Source of the DNA: an uncultured Bacteroidota bacterium
GTDB lineage: Bacteria > Bacteroidota > Bacteroidia > Flavobacteriales > Flavobacteriaceae
Direction of reading: 5' to 3'
Assembly: GCA_902560025.1 (NCBI GenBank)
Contig: CACEKL010000006.1
Coordinates: 1 to 41,546, forward strand
DNA length: 41,546 nucleotides
Each line of letters starts with the position of its first letter. The first letter of the stretch is position 1. Of the stretch, positions 16,984 through 26,087 are shown piece by piece. The notes below the pieces were generated by a model. The model searched no databases. It was not told the origin of the DNA and saw only the letters and a list, made by a program, of their open reading frames with translations. The position numbers and the translations under genes were made by a program.

Positions 16984-18813
16984 CTAATACTCAGTGTATA
17001 AAACCTCTAGTTTAAGCTTCTTAGAAAGATCTTGTTGATTTGGATTTGATCCGAATAAGGCAACAGGGAAAGGTAGAGAAACTGATGCGTCAGGAATGCT
17101 AAGCCTTTTTGGACCAGGAAGATAACCGTTCCTTAGAAAACCATTTTCAATGTCAGATGTAAGCGTTAATCCTAAATCTATATTAAGAGAATCGTATCTA
17201 ATAATATTAGATACATGATTTGTTACATTAAATTTATAGCCAATTGGTTTATCGTTTGAATCATATTGAAGTAGTCCGCCAAATAAATATTTATTTGCAT
17301 TTACAGAACCCTCGTTGAAATCAACCGTAAAGTCTTTATTATAGTCTTCTATTGGCTCTCCGTCATTATATGAATATAAATAGAGTCTTTTAGGGAGATA
17401 CTCATATTTAGATCTATGAATATTGTCATCAATGTATAACATTAGATTAGCCTCGTTAACTAAAACATTCTTTGATTTAAAATTGTTTAAATCAGATGAG
17501 ATAGAGTTATCTTCAGAAAATAGTTTCAGTTTTGAGAAAAACTTAGACCCATTCAAGTATATCATTTTAGATGGTGTGCTTTCAGCAGAGGAATTTATTT
17601 CATTAACTATTTCCTGATTATATCCACTTTGATTATAAAGATTTATGGTAACACCGCCAAGAGGTATAAAATTGGACTTTTTCTTCCTCTCAATTATATC
17701 ATCTAGTACATCATCTGTACCATTAGTATTATAATAATTGTAGTTATATTCAATTACTATCCTTGCATTTAAAATGTCTAACAACATATATAAATCATCT
17801 GAAAAACTATCTGCTTTTATAATTAATCCTTTAAAATAATTATTAAAGTTTAACTGGTTAATCAGATCATCAGTGCCTTCTTTATTTACTATGGCACGCT
17901 GGAAGAATTCTGTTTCAAGAGGCACTCTTATCCTTGGGGTCTCAAAATAATTTACCTCATTTATCTCATTTACATCATCAGTTAAAGGGTCGTCCTCTAA
18001 ATAGAGAACAGGAATTTCATCAAAATTAAGACTTACCATATCATTATGAAATTCTCTACCGTAAAAGCCTTCTTCATAAAAATCATCGTTAGAAAAATAT
18101 TCTTTGATAGATTCAAAATTGTTAGAAGGGTCTAGGGAGCTCAGATAATAGGTTAATTCATAAACTTTCAGTCTAAACTCTGCATTTCTATTTCCAAATA
18201 TTGAGTCAATTTCATAAACTTGACTATCAGGATTATAACCGGTTATTTCAGTATCCTGAGGATCTAAAATACCATCATTATCTGTGTCTTGGCTAAGGGG
18301 GTTGGTACCCGCTTGAAGCTCAACAATATCCGATAGACCATCATTATCTGAATCACTATTGCTATCGTTTGGGTCAACATCATAAAGGTCAATAACTCCA
18401 TCATTATCCGAATCGTTAGTATTATTAAAAAATGGCAAATCTAAGTATACGGCTGTTACTTGTTCTTCTTCATTAATTACCCTTATATCTTCCAAGCTTC
18501 CTTCATTCTCTTCTTCTTGAGAGAAATCTCCAAAGGATTGAAGTAAGGAAACATCAAGCTGAGATATAAAGCTTGAATTAATTTGTCCAAAAAAATTATC
18601 ATTATATACTCCTAAATGTACATTTGTAGTATTGTTAGTTTGAACTTTATCAAAATACTCTTGGTATGAAAACACTGGAAATATTTTTGACTTTAAGTCT
18701 TCAAACTGATTGTCATAAAGCTCTATACCTACAGAGTAATAATCCTTATTGCAAGAAGATACAAATATAATTGGAAGGCTTAAAAGAAGTGTCTTAACTC
18801 TCTTTGTAAACAT
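16984..18813 (-). CDS. DUF4270 family lipoprotein with inserted calcium-binding-type repeats
   Basis: This 609-residue protein begins with a lipoprotein signal ending in FVSSC (lipidated Cys21) and matches the DUF4270 family of Bacteroidota (SVGIELYDN, YLDLPFF, YEIDSIFGNRNAEFRLKVYE, and the C-terminal FGSNPNQQDLSKKLKLEVLYTEY). Between residues about 132 and 190 it holds three DxDNDG units of the thrombospondin type 3 kind (DSDNDGVID, DSDNDGLSD, DTDNDGILD), predicted to bind calcium and encoded by near-identical DNA repeats. It overlaps the glycogen-synthase-like gene by one base (TAATG). Function is unknown; location is probably the outer membrane or cell surface. No type IX secretion C-terminal domain is visible. 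Confidence 0.85.
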   Translation of the reverse strand: MFTKRVKTLLLSLPIIFVSSCNKDYYSVGIELYDNQFEDLKSKIFPVFSYQEYFDKVQTNNTTNVHLGVYNDNFFGQINSSFISQLDVSLLQSFGDFSQEEENEGSLEDIRVINEEEQVTAVYLDLPFFNNTNDSDNDGVIDLYDVDPNDSNSDSDNDGLSDIVELQAGTNPLSQDTDNDGILDPQDTEITGYNPDSQVYEIDSIFGNRNAEFRLKVYELTYYLSSLDPSNNFESIKEYFSNDDFYEEGFYGREFHNDMVSLNFDEIPVLYLEDDPLTDDVNEINEVNYFETPRIRVPLETEFFQRAIVNKEGTDDLINQLNFNNYFKGLIIKADSFSDDLYMLLDILNARIVIEYNYNYYNTNGTDDVLDDIIERKKKSNFIPLGGVTINLYNQSGYNQEIVNEINSSAESTPSKMIYLNGSKFFSKLKLFSEDNSISSDLNNFKSKNVLVNEANLMLYIDDNIHRSKYEYLPKRLYLYSYNDGEPIEDYNKDFTVDFNEGSVNANKYLFGGLLQYDSNDKPIGYKFNVTNHVSNIIRYDSLNIDLGLTLTSDIENGFLRNGYLPGPKRLSIPDASVSLPFPVALFGSNPNQQDLSKKLKLEVLYTEY

Positions 18814-19622
18814 TAATTAATATTTTTTAATAAAAAATCCATTAACTTTTCCTCTGATGATGAATCCTTAAAAGAAAGTGAATCCTTTGAATGTTTTTTA
18901 ACAGAAGACTTTAAATCTTTTTCAATATTATCTGATGAAAAAATTACTGAATCTGAGAATCTAATCATTAAATCAGACAATGAACTAAAATCTGGTGTTG
19001 AAATTGAATCAAGGTTTTCATCAATTCCATCAAATTGAATTTTTTTTGCTAAGGTCTTAGATAGATTGCCATCAAAAGCTTTTGAGTATAATGATGAAAC
19101 TATTTTACTTTTTTCAAAAATTGGATCGTCTGAGTATAATTTTTTAAGATAGAGTGGAAACAATGAAGTAAACCATCCATGAAGATGAATAATATCTGGA
19201 ATCCAGTTTAACTTTTTCACTGTTTCAATTACTCCCTTTGTAAAAAAGATCATTCTTTCATCATTATCCTTTAATAATTTTTCATTTTTATCAAGCAAAA
19301 GGTCCTTTCTTTTAAAGTATTCTTCATTATCTATAAAATAGACTTGCATTCTTTCTTTCGGTATTGATGCTACTTTAATAATTAATGGCATATATAAATC
19401 GTTAATAATCATATTCATACCTGATAACCTTATAACTTCATGCAATTGATGTCTTCTCTCATTAATAATTCCATATTTAGGCATAAAAATTCTTGTCATA
19501 CCTCCATTGTCATTAATTTTCCTTGATACAGTAAATGAATTAATTGCCTTTTCTGTTTGAGGTAGATAGGGAACAACCTCCGATGAAATGACTAGTATTT
19601 TTTTGTCTTTCAGTAACTTCAA
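18813..19622 (-). CDS. Glycogen/starch synthase-like protein, GT5 N-terminal domain only
   Basis: This 269-residue protein matches the N-terminal Rossmann half of GT5 glycogen synthases: KKILVISSEVVPY at the start, a degenerate sugar-nucleotide loop DNGGMTRIFMPKYG, then PDIIHLHGWFTSLFPLYL. The C-terminal glycosyltransferase half is absent, and the protein ends in a Ser/Lys-rich tail. A complete glycogen synthase is about 470 residues. I recall this short form, next to panC, as common in Flavobacteriia, so it is unlikely to be a recent truncation. Catalysis by this half alone is doubtful; a regulatory or unknown role is possible. It is divergent from panC. Confidence 0.82.
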   Translation of the reverse strand: MKLLKDKKILVISSEVVPYLPQTEKAINSFTVSRKINDNGGMTRIFMPKYGIINERRHQLHEVIRLSGMNMIINDLYMPLIIKVASIPKERMQVYFIDNEEYFKRKDLLLDKNEKLLKDNDERMIFFTKGVIETVKKLNWIPDIIHLHGWFTSLFPLYLKKLYSDDPIFEKSKIVSSLYSKAFDGNLSKTLAKKIQFDGIDENLDSISTPDFSSLSDLMIRFSDSVIFSSDNIEKDLKSSVKKHSKDSLSFKDSSSEEKLMDFLLKNIN

Positions 19623-19647
19623 AATCTAAATATTGGCTATAGAAACG

Positions 19648-19655
19648 CAAAATTA
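19648..19655 (-). promoter_or_regulatory. Candidate -7 promoter element for the glycogen-synthase-like gene
   Basis: TAATTTTG on the minus strand matches TAnnTTTG exactly and lies 25 bases before the ATG at 19622. No -33 TTG is visible at the right distance. Confidence 0.45.
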
Positions 19656-19712
19656 CGAAAATTATAAGAGTAACTATATAAAAAGCCTATCTTTAAATTT
19701 AATTTCTCATAG

Positions 19713-20534
19713 TTGAGAGTGTTCTCATCCCATAAGGAGCTTTTAAAGTCAATAGATTCAAATAAACTAGTTGGGCTAGTCCCAACAATGGGATCCCTTC
19801 ATAAGGGTCATCTTTCCCTAGTCGAAAGAGCTCTGAGTGAAAATGAACAAGTAATCGTAACAATTTACGTAAACCCAACTCAATTTAATGATATCAATGA
19901 CCTGAAGCAATACCCAAGAAATTTAGAGAGCGACATAGATAAATTAAGAGATTATAAAAATATATTTATCTATTCGCCAAGAGACAAAGATCTCTATCAA
20001 GAGGTTGTTTCTAAAAATTATGATTTAGACAATTTAGATAAAATTTTAGAGGGTAAATATAGGCCAGGGCATTTTAATGGAGTTGCTACTATAGTTGAAA
20101 AGCTGTTTACTATATTCAATCCTAATAATGCCTACTTCGGGGAAAAAGATTTCCAACAACTAAGTATTATTAAAACAATGGTTAAAAAACTTAGTATTAG
20201 TGTTAATATTATCTCATGTGAAACAATAAGAGAAGCTGATGGATTAGCAATTAGCTCAAGGAATAAAAATATGACTACAGAAGAAAGGCTAATTGCAGGA
20301 GAAATTAATAAGTTTATGATAAAGGTAAAAGAGATATATAATAACAAAAAAATAGATAAGGTTCCAATTAGCATCATAGATGAGTTAAACAGTTTGAAAA
20401 ACTGCAAACTCGAATATTTTGAGATTGATAATCTATCAAAGCATAGTAGTAGTTTAACAGATGAAGGTGATAGAATTTTTATTGCATGCTGGGTAGGTAA
20501 AACAAGAATAATAGACAATTTAGCATTGAGATAA
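19713..20534 (+). CDS. panC: Pantothenate synthetase
   Basis: This enzyme of about 273 residues joins pantoate and beta-alanine using ATP in coenzyme A synthesis. Motifs are VPTMGSLHKGHLSL (23-36, with the HxGH pair H30 and H33), IYVNPTQF, FGEKDFQQL and READGLAISSRNKNM. The start is not an ATG: TTG at 19713 or GTG at 19719 give proteins two residues apart, and neither has a ribosome-binding site to decide. panD, which I recall following panC in many Flavobacteriia, is absent here; the next gene begins one base after the stop and encodes a membrane protein. Confidence 0.93.
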   Translation: MRVFSSHKELLKSIDSNKLVGLVPTMGSLHKGHLSLVERALSENEQVIVTIYVNPTQFNDINDLKQYPRNLESDIDKLRDYKNIFIYSPRDKDLYQEVVSKNYDLDNLDKILEGKYRPGHFNGVATIVEKLFTIFNPNNAYFGEKDFQQLSIIKTMVKKLSISVNIISCETIREADGLAISSRNKNMTTEERLIAGEINKFMIKVKEIYNNKKIDKVPISIIDELNSLKNCKLEYFEIDNLSKHSSSLTDEGDRIFIACWVGKTRIIDNLALR

Positions 20535-20535
20535 T

Positions 20536-21483
20536 TTGAAAAAAAGACTTAAAATATTAATTCCAATAATAGTTGGATTTTTCTTTATTTATTTGACTTT
20601 TGAATTGACTAGTCCTGAGGAAAGAGCTTTAATAATTAGCTACATAGGTTCTGCAAAAATTGAGTTTGTTTTGTCAGCAATGTTACTAGGAGCATCTGCC
20701 GATGTGATAAGAGGACTTAGGTGGCAGCTACTATCAAAATCCTTGGGTTATAAGTCAAATAAACTAATAAGCATTGCAAGCGTATTTATGTGTTATACAT
20801 CAAATATGGCTATAGCTAGATCAGGCGAGTTTGTTAGAGCCTCTGTTCTTAGTAGCTACAATAATATTCCTATAGGTAAAACACTAGGAACTATTGCTGC
20901 AGAAAGAGTTGTTGATATTTGTATATCTCTTTTAATATTAATATCTATTTGGGTTCTTCAATATGAATTAATAATTGAGTCACTATTTGATGATGAGATA
21001 TTGCTCTATATAAATGAGAACATTGCAGTTATTGTGTTTGTAATTCTAGCTTTTATAATTGTCGCAATTATTTTAATCAAAAAAATAGAAAGACTAAGAA
21101 AGTTTTTTAATACCATTTTAGAAGGACTATTGTCAGTAACTAAGCTTAAATCAAAAATAATTTTGTTTGTTATGTTTTCATTATTGATCTGGACATGCTA
21201 TATACTAGCTTTTTCAGTGATCAAGTTTTCAGTTTCAGAGTTAAGTGTTATAGATTCAAATTTAATTTTTCCAGCATTTGTTGTTGGTGTGTACAGTATT
21301 TCTCTTTCAAATCATGGATTAGGTGTTTACCCATTAGCAATATCGTTGTTCTTAGTTAATTTTGGTATTAATACTGAGCTGGGGTTAACTTATGGTTGGT
21401 TAGCTTGGTCATGTCAAGCAATTATAACTTTGATTTTTGGAGCTCTATCCTTTTTTTGTGCTACCTTTGTTAAACGCAAGTGA
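20536..21483 (+). CDS. Lysylphosphatidylglycerol synthase transmembrane-domain (YbhN/UPF0104) family membrane protein
   Basis: This 315-residue inner-membrane protein has about eight predicted hydrophobic segments, beginning with ILIPIIVGFFFIYLTF. The family landmarks are ADVIRGLRWQLL, YTSNMAIARSGEFVRA, and VVGVYSISLSNHGLGVYPLA, which match the flippase-like half of MprF/AglD-type proteins. The aminoacyl-transferase half of MprF is missing, so it probably does not make lysyl-phosphatidylglycerol; no substrate can be assigned. The start is TTG, one base after the panC stop; the next in-frame ATG is 47 codons later and would remove the first membrane segment. Its stop overlaps the GTG of the extended gdhA frame. 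Confidence 0.85.
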   Translation: MKKRLKILIPIIVGFFFIYLTFELTSPEERALIISYIGSAKIEFVLSAMLLGASADVIRGLRWQLLSKSLGYKSNKLISIASVFMCYTSNMAIARSGEFVRASVLSSYNNIPIGKTLGTIAAERVVDICISLLILISIWVLQYELIIESLFDDEILLYINENIAVIVFVILAFIIVAIILIKKIERLRKFFNTILEGLLSVTKLKSKIILFVMFSLLIWTCYILAFSVIKFSVSELSVIDSNLIFPAFVVGVYSISLSNHGLGVYPLAISLFLVNFGINTELGLTYGWLAWSCQAIITLIFGALSFFCATFVKRK

Positions 21484-21488
21484 TTGAA

Positions 21489-22829
21489 ATGGACAAAATA
21501 ATCAAACAATTTTTATCACAAGTAAGTCAAAAAAACCAAAATGAGCCTGAATTTATGCAGGCTGTCACTGAGGTTGCAGAGACTGTTATCCCTTATATAG
21601 TTACCCAAGATATTTATTATGGTCAAAACATTTTACTTAGAATGGTTGAACCTGAAAGAGTAGTGTCTTTCAGAGTTGCATGGATAGATGATAATGAAGA
21701 AATTCAAGTTAATAGAGGGTATAGAATTGAGATGAACTCTGCTATAGGACCATACAAAGGAGGTTTAAGGTTTCACCCATCAGTTAACTTGAGCATTCTA
21801 AAGTTTTTAGCTTTTGAACAGGTATTTAAAAACGCTCTAACAACGCTTCCAATGGGAGGTGGTAAAGGAGGTTCAGATTTTGATCCAAAAGGCAAATCTG
21901 ACACTGAAGTGATGAGGTTCTGTCAGAGTTTTATGACCGAATTATTCAGACACATAGGCCCTAATAAGGATATTCCTGCTGGAGATATTGGGGTTGGAGG
22001 AAGAGAGATTGGATATCTTTTTGGTCAATACAAAAGATTAAAAAATGAATTTTCAGGTGTTCTAACAGGTAAAGGAATATCATGGGGCGGTTCCTTGATT
22101 AGACCTGAAGCAACTGGGTATGGTGTTGTTTATTTCATTGATGAGATGCTAAAAAATAAAGGAGATAGCATGAAAGGAAAAAAAGTTACTATATCTGGAT
22201 CTGGTAATGTAGCACAATATGCAACAGAAAAATGTATTGATATGGGGGCAAAGGTTTTAACTCTTTCTGATTCTTCTGGATTTATATATGATAAAGATGG
22301 TATAGATTCTGAAAAACTCAAATATATTATGGAGCTTAAAAATGAAAAAAGAGTTAGAATCTCTGAGTATATTAAGAAATATTCTAAAGCAGAATTTTAC
22401 TCAAAAAAATCTCCATGGAATATTAAATGTGATATTGCAATACCATGTGCTACTCAAAATGAATTAGGTAAAGAAGATGCAATGTCTCTTATAAAAAACG
22501 GATGTAATGCAGTTGGTGAGGGAGCAAATATGCCCTGTACTCCAGATGCCGTTGAGCAATTCATTAAGAATAAAGTACTCTATGCGCCTGGTAAAGCTTC
22601 AAATGCTGGAGGGGTTGCAGTATCTGGATTAGAAATGGCTCAAAATTCCTTAAGGTACACTTGGACTAGAGATGTTGTTGACGGTAAGCTAAAAGAAATA
22701 ATGTCTGATATACATGCTTCGTGTGTTAAGTATGGTTCGACAAAAGATGAGATAAATTATTTAAAGGGGGCTAATATTGCAGGGTTTGTTAAGGTAGCTG
22801 ATGCAATGCTTGCACAGGGAGTAGTCTAG
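21489..22829 (+). CDS. gdhA: NADP-type glutamate dehydrogenase
   Basis: This 446-residue enzyme interconverts 2-oxoglutarate plus ammonia and glutamate. It aligns closely by eye with E. coli GdhA: RMVEPERVVSFRVAW, SAIGPYKGGLRFHPSVNLSI, LPMGGGKGGSDFDPKGK, PAGDIGVGGREIG, GVLTGKGISWGGS, the nucleotide-binding SGSGNVAQYA, and APGKASNAGGVAVSGLEM. That similarity points to the hexameric, NADP-preferring assimilatory class. The frame extends upstream to a GTG at 21480 overlapping the previous stop, but the ATG at 21489 gives the usual N-terminus MDKIIKQFL. It is followed by recO after one base. Confidence 0.95.
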   Translation: MDKIIKQFLSQVSQKNQNEPEFMQAVTEVAETVIPYIVTQDIYYGQNILLRMVEPERVVSFRVAWIDDNEEIQVNRGYRIEMNSAIGPYKGGLRFHPSVNLSILKFLAFEQVFKNALTTLPMGGGKGGSDFDPKGKSDTEVMRFCQSFMTELFRHIGPNKDIPAGDIGVGGREIGYLFGQYKRLKNEFSGVLTGKGISWGGSLIRPEATGYGVVYFIDEMLKNKGDSMKGKKVTISGSGNVAQYATEKCIDMGAKVLTLSDSSGFIYDKDGIDSEKLKYIMELKNEKRVRISEYIKKYSKAEFYSKKSPWNIKCDIAIPCATQNELGKEDAMSLIKNGCNAVGEGANMPCTPDAVEQFIKNKVLYAPGKASNAGGVAVSGLEMAQNSLRYTWTRDVVDGKLKEIMSDIHASCVKYGSTKDEINYLKGANIAGFVKVADAMLAQGVV

Positions 22830-22830
22830 A

Positions 22831-23550
22831 ATGCCCAATTCAAAAGGTTTTGTTGTAAAATCAATTAAGAATGGAGAGACTAGCATGATTGTCTCATGTT
22901 ATCTTGAAGATATTGGTTTAAAAAGCTTCATAGTAAAAGGAATCTATGGAACAAAAAAGCCTAAGTTTAGCAAAGCACATTTTTTTCCACTTAATTTGAT
23001 CAGCATAAACTATAGTTTAAGTAAGCCCGATAGATTAAGCTATATAAAAGAAGTAAAGCCTGTAATTATTTTCAACACCTTACATTCCAGTATTGAAAAA
23101 AGTACTGTTATAATTTTTTTATCAGAGATCTTAAATAGTGTATTTAAAGAGGAGGGTGATAAGAATCAAAATTTATTTAATTTTTTAGATAAATCCATAC
23201 GCTGGTATGATGTCCAAGAGAATTGTAATAATTTTCACATAAAATTCTTAATTGAGCTAACTAGACACATAGGATTTTATCCAAATATTATGAGTCAAGA
23301 AGACAATTTCTTTAATCTTGAATCTGGATCTAGCTCAACTATAAAGCCCATATCAAAATTTATTGACATTGATGATTATGAATTATTCAAACAGTTATTA
23401 GGCATGAAATTTGAGGATTTAAATTATATGACTATTAATAAAGATTCTAGACTAAGATTACTTAATCATATAATTGACTATTATTCTTTACATTTACAAA
23501 TGTTCAAATCCCCTAAATCAATTGATATTTTAAGTGAAATTTTCAAATAA
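22831..23550 (+). CDS. recO: DNA repair protein RecO
   Basis: This 239-residue protein is the RecF-pathway mediator that helps load RecA onto single-strand-binding-protein-coated DNA. The N-terminal OB fold is visible in SKGFVVKSIKNGETSMIVSCYLEDIGL and KSFIVKGIYG, followed by the all-helical domain with FHIKFLIELTRHIGFYPN (about 144-161). The zinc-finger cysteines of some RecO proteins are absent. It starts one base after the gdhA stop, and its last 17 bases overlap the start of the downstream TonB receptor. The recO-TonB receptor-ileS order is, as I recall, conserved in Flavobacteriia. Confidence 0.9.
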   Translation: MPNSKGFVVKSIKNGETSMIVSCYLEDIGLKSFIVKGIYGTKKPKFSKAHFFPLNLISINYSLSKPDRLSYIKEVKPVIIFNTLHSSIEKSTVIIFLSEILNSVFKEEGDKNQNLFNFLDKSIRWYDVQENCNNFHIKFLIELTRHIGFYPNIMSQEDNFFNLESGSSSTIKPISKFIDIDDYELFKQLLGMKFEDLNYMTINKDSRLRLLNHIIDYYSLHLQMFKSPKSIDILSEIFK

Positions 23551-26026
23551 CTCCATACAAATTTGTAAGAAGATACTTCTGTTTTTTTTGTTTACTAGTG
23601 TTTCTTTTGGACAACAAATCACTGTAAGGGACAGTGAGACAAATGAAGTTTTATCAGATGTTGCAGTATTTAATGAAAGTAGAGACAAATCAACAATAAG
23701 TGATTTAAATGGAAATGTTGATCTTGGGTTATTTTCTAACGAGAATAAAATATATTTCCAGTTACTTGGATATTCTTTATTAGAATTATATCTAGATGAT
23801 ATTGAAGATGAAAGTATAGTTTTATTATCTCAGGAAAGTCAAAATCTAGATGAAGTAATTTTATCAGTTGCAAGGTCTGCATCTAATGTAAATCAAATTG
23901 CAGAAAAAGTTTCAGTTATTAAATCCGAAGATTTATTCATTTCATCGCCCAGTTCAGGTGCAGAAATGCTAGAATTAAGCCCTGGAGTTAGAATTCAAAA
24001 AAGCCAAGGGGGTGGTGGTAGCCCCATTATAAGGGGCTTTGAAGCAAATAGAGTCCTGATTGTTGTTGATGGTGTAAGAATGAATAATGCTATTTATAGA
24101 TCTGGTCATTTACAGAATTCCATTACTATAGATCCTAGCAATATTGAAAGAGCAGAGGTAATATTTGGATCTTCATCTGTTGGTTATGGTTCAGATGCAA
24201 TGGGTGGTGTAATTCATTACTACACAAAGAATCCAATACTAAAAAATTCTGAAAAAATATCATCAAGTTTTACTACTAACTTTAATTCAGCCAATAATAG
24301 TGTGTCAAATAATTTTAACACCAATTATAGTGCTGATAATTGGGGTAGCATAACTTCAATTTCTATTTCTAAATATGGTGATATTAAAATGGGAAAAAAA
24401 AGAAATCATGGTTATTCATACTGGGGTTTAACTCCAACTTTTTCTCAAAATTCAAGATATAAGTTTTATGCTGAACCATCAATTAACTTTGATGAAAGTA
24501 TTCAAAAGAACACCGGTTATAGTCAAGTTGATTTATTTCAAAAATTTTTATTTAGAATTGGAGATGATAATCTGTTTAACTTAAATATTCAATTCTCTGA
24601 ATCAAGTGATATAGATAGGTATGATCAACTAAACATTCTAAAGGATAATTCATTAAAGTTTAGCGAATGGTATTATGGGCCTCAAAAAAGATTATTGATT
24701 TCTCCAAGTCTGAGAATTTTTCCAAAAAAGAAATTCATGGATAAAGGTGTTATAACTTTTGGATTCCAGAAAATTAATGAGAGTAGAATTAAAAGAAAGT
24801 TTAACTCATTAAATAGATCTCATCAGATAGAGGATTTAAAGGTGCTAAGCTTAAATGGTGACTTTGACACATCTTTTAATAATGGACATACTCTTTCATA
24901 TGGAATAGAGACTACATATAATCATAATTATTCCAAAGCATATGATAGAGTTTTAGATGTTGATGGTAATAATATTGTGGGTGTAAGCAAAAAGTTTGCA
25001 ATACCTACTAGATATCCTAGTGATGGAAGTTCATATGCAAGCTTTGCATCTTATGTAAACTGGTCTTGGAATATGAGTGAGTTTTTTACTTTTAATATTG
25101 GGACAAGACTAACATTTACAAAACTTAAAGCAAGCTGGAATGATGTAATATCAGTAAATCCTCAATTATCAAGGGTTAATTTAAATTCTGAGGCATTAAC
25201 AACAACAGTATCAATGAAGTTAAGGCCAAGCAATAAAATTCAAATAAATACAGTTTTATCTAGTGGTTTTAGAAATCCTAATATTGATGATATTGGAAAG
25301 ATTAGAGAGAATAATGGACTACTAGTTGTTCCTAATACATTTTTAAAGCCCGAATATGCATATAATTTAGATTTAGGAGTTGATTATAAATCTCTTGACA
25401 ACAAAAATTATTTCTCAATTAGAGGTTTTAGTACAATAATTTCTAGACATATTGGAAGAGCAGAATATATAGTTTTCTCTGATATTACTACTCCTGACAC
25501 ATCTACAATAATATATAATAATGAGGAAGTAACTACAATCGCTAATAAGAATTTGGGTAATAGGTTCATTCATGGATTCTCAATTGATGGCTTTAATAAT
25601 CTAAGCAGAAGTTTAAAAATTGATTATAGCTTAACATATACTAAAGGAGATAATAATGAAACGTATGGACCACTTCCTTCAATATCACCTCTATTCGGGT
25701 CACTTTCATTGGGCTATGTTAAAAATGATTTAACAATTAAGGCTGTATATAAATTTAGTGATTCAAAAGATCCTTCAGAATATAGTATAGGAGGAGAAGA
25801 TGGTCTTGATGAAACCCCATATATTATTGGTCAAGATGGTTTAAAAGACTTTCTAGGAACACCTAGTTGGTCAGATTTTTCAATTTATGCAAGTTTAAAT
25901 ATATCTCCAAATTCCACACTAAGACTTGGTATTACAAATATTTTTGATATTCATTATAGAACATTTGCATCTGGAATTTCTGCGCCTGGAAGATCTTTCC
26001 AAGCAGGTTTAAATCTAAAATTATAA
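23534..26026 (+). CDS. TonB-dependent outer-membrane receptor
   Basis: This 830-residue receptor has a signal peptide (KKILLFFLFTSVSFGQ), a short carboxypeptidase-like region (about 27-100, ITVRDSETNEVLSDVAVF), a plug domain (from LDEVILSVARSASNVNQIAEK, with PIIRGFEANRVLIVVDGVRM and GSSSVGYGSDAMGGVIHYYT) and a barrel ending GLNLKL. The plug resembles haem/iron-type receptors, but the ligand cannot be named. The start is GTG at 23534, inside the end of recO; no ATG gives a complete signal peptide. An A8 tract followed by G (24394-24401) is read in frame and serves as a control for the broken tracts in ileS and uvrC. Confidence 0.93.
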   Translation: MKFSNNSIQICKKILLFFLFTSVSFGQQITVRDSETNEVLSDVAVFNESRDKSTISDLNGNVDLGLFSNENKIYFQLLGYSLLELYLDDIEDESIVLLSQESQNLDEVILSVARSASNVNQIAEKVSVIKSEDLFISSPSSGAEMLELSPGVRIQKSQGGGGSPIIRGFEANRVLIVVDGVRMNNAIYRSGHLQNSITIDPSNIERAEVIFGSSSVGYGSDAMGGVIHYYTKNPILKNSEKISSSFTTNFNSANNSVSNNFNTNYSADNWGSITSISISKYGDIKMGKKRNHGYSYWGLTPTFSQNSRYKFYAEPSINFDESIQKNTGYSQVDLFQKFLFRIGDDNLFNLNIQFSESSDIDRYDQLNILKDNSLKFSEWYYGPQKRLLISPSLRIFPKKKFMDKGVITFGFQKINESRIKRKFNSLNRSHQIEDLKVLSLNGDFDTSFNNGHTLSYGIETTYNHNYSKAYDRVLDVDGNNIVGVSKKFAIPTRYPSDGSSYASFASYVNWSWNMSEFFTFNIGTRLTFTKLKASWNDVISVNPQLSRVNLNSEALTTTVSMKLRPSNKIQINTVLSSGFRNPNIDDIGKIRENNGLLVVPNTFLKPEYAYNLDLGVDYKSLDNKNYFSIRGFSTIISRHIGRAEYIVFSDITTPDTSTIIYNNEEVTTIANKNLGNRFIHGFSIDGFNNLSRSLKIDYSLTYTKGDNNETYGPLPSISPLFGSLSLGYVKNDLTIKAVYKFSDSKDPSEYSIGGEDGLDETPYIIGQDGLKDFLGTPSWSDFSIYASLNISPNSTLRLGITNIFDIHYRTFASGISAPGRSFQAGLNLKL

Positions 26027-26087
26027 AGTACCTAATTAACTTTATTTTGATCTAAAATCATTAATTTCGCCTTTAATTCTAGGTATA

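Noticed and set aside
21480..21488. GTG start for gdhA overlapping the previous stop
   Set aside because: The ATG at 21489 gives the N-terminus expected from E. coli GdhA.
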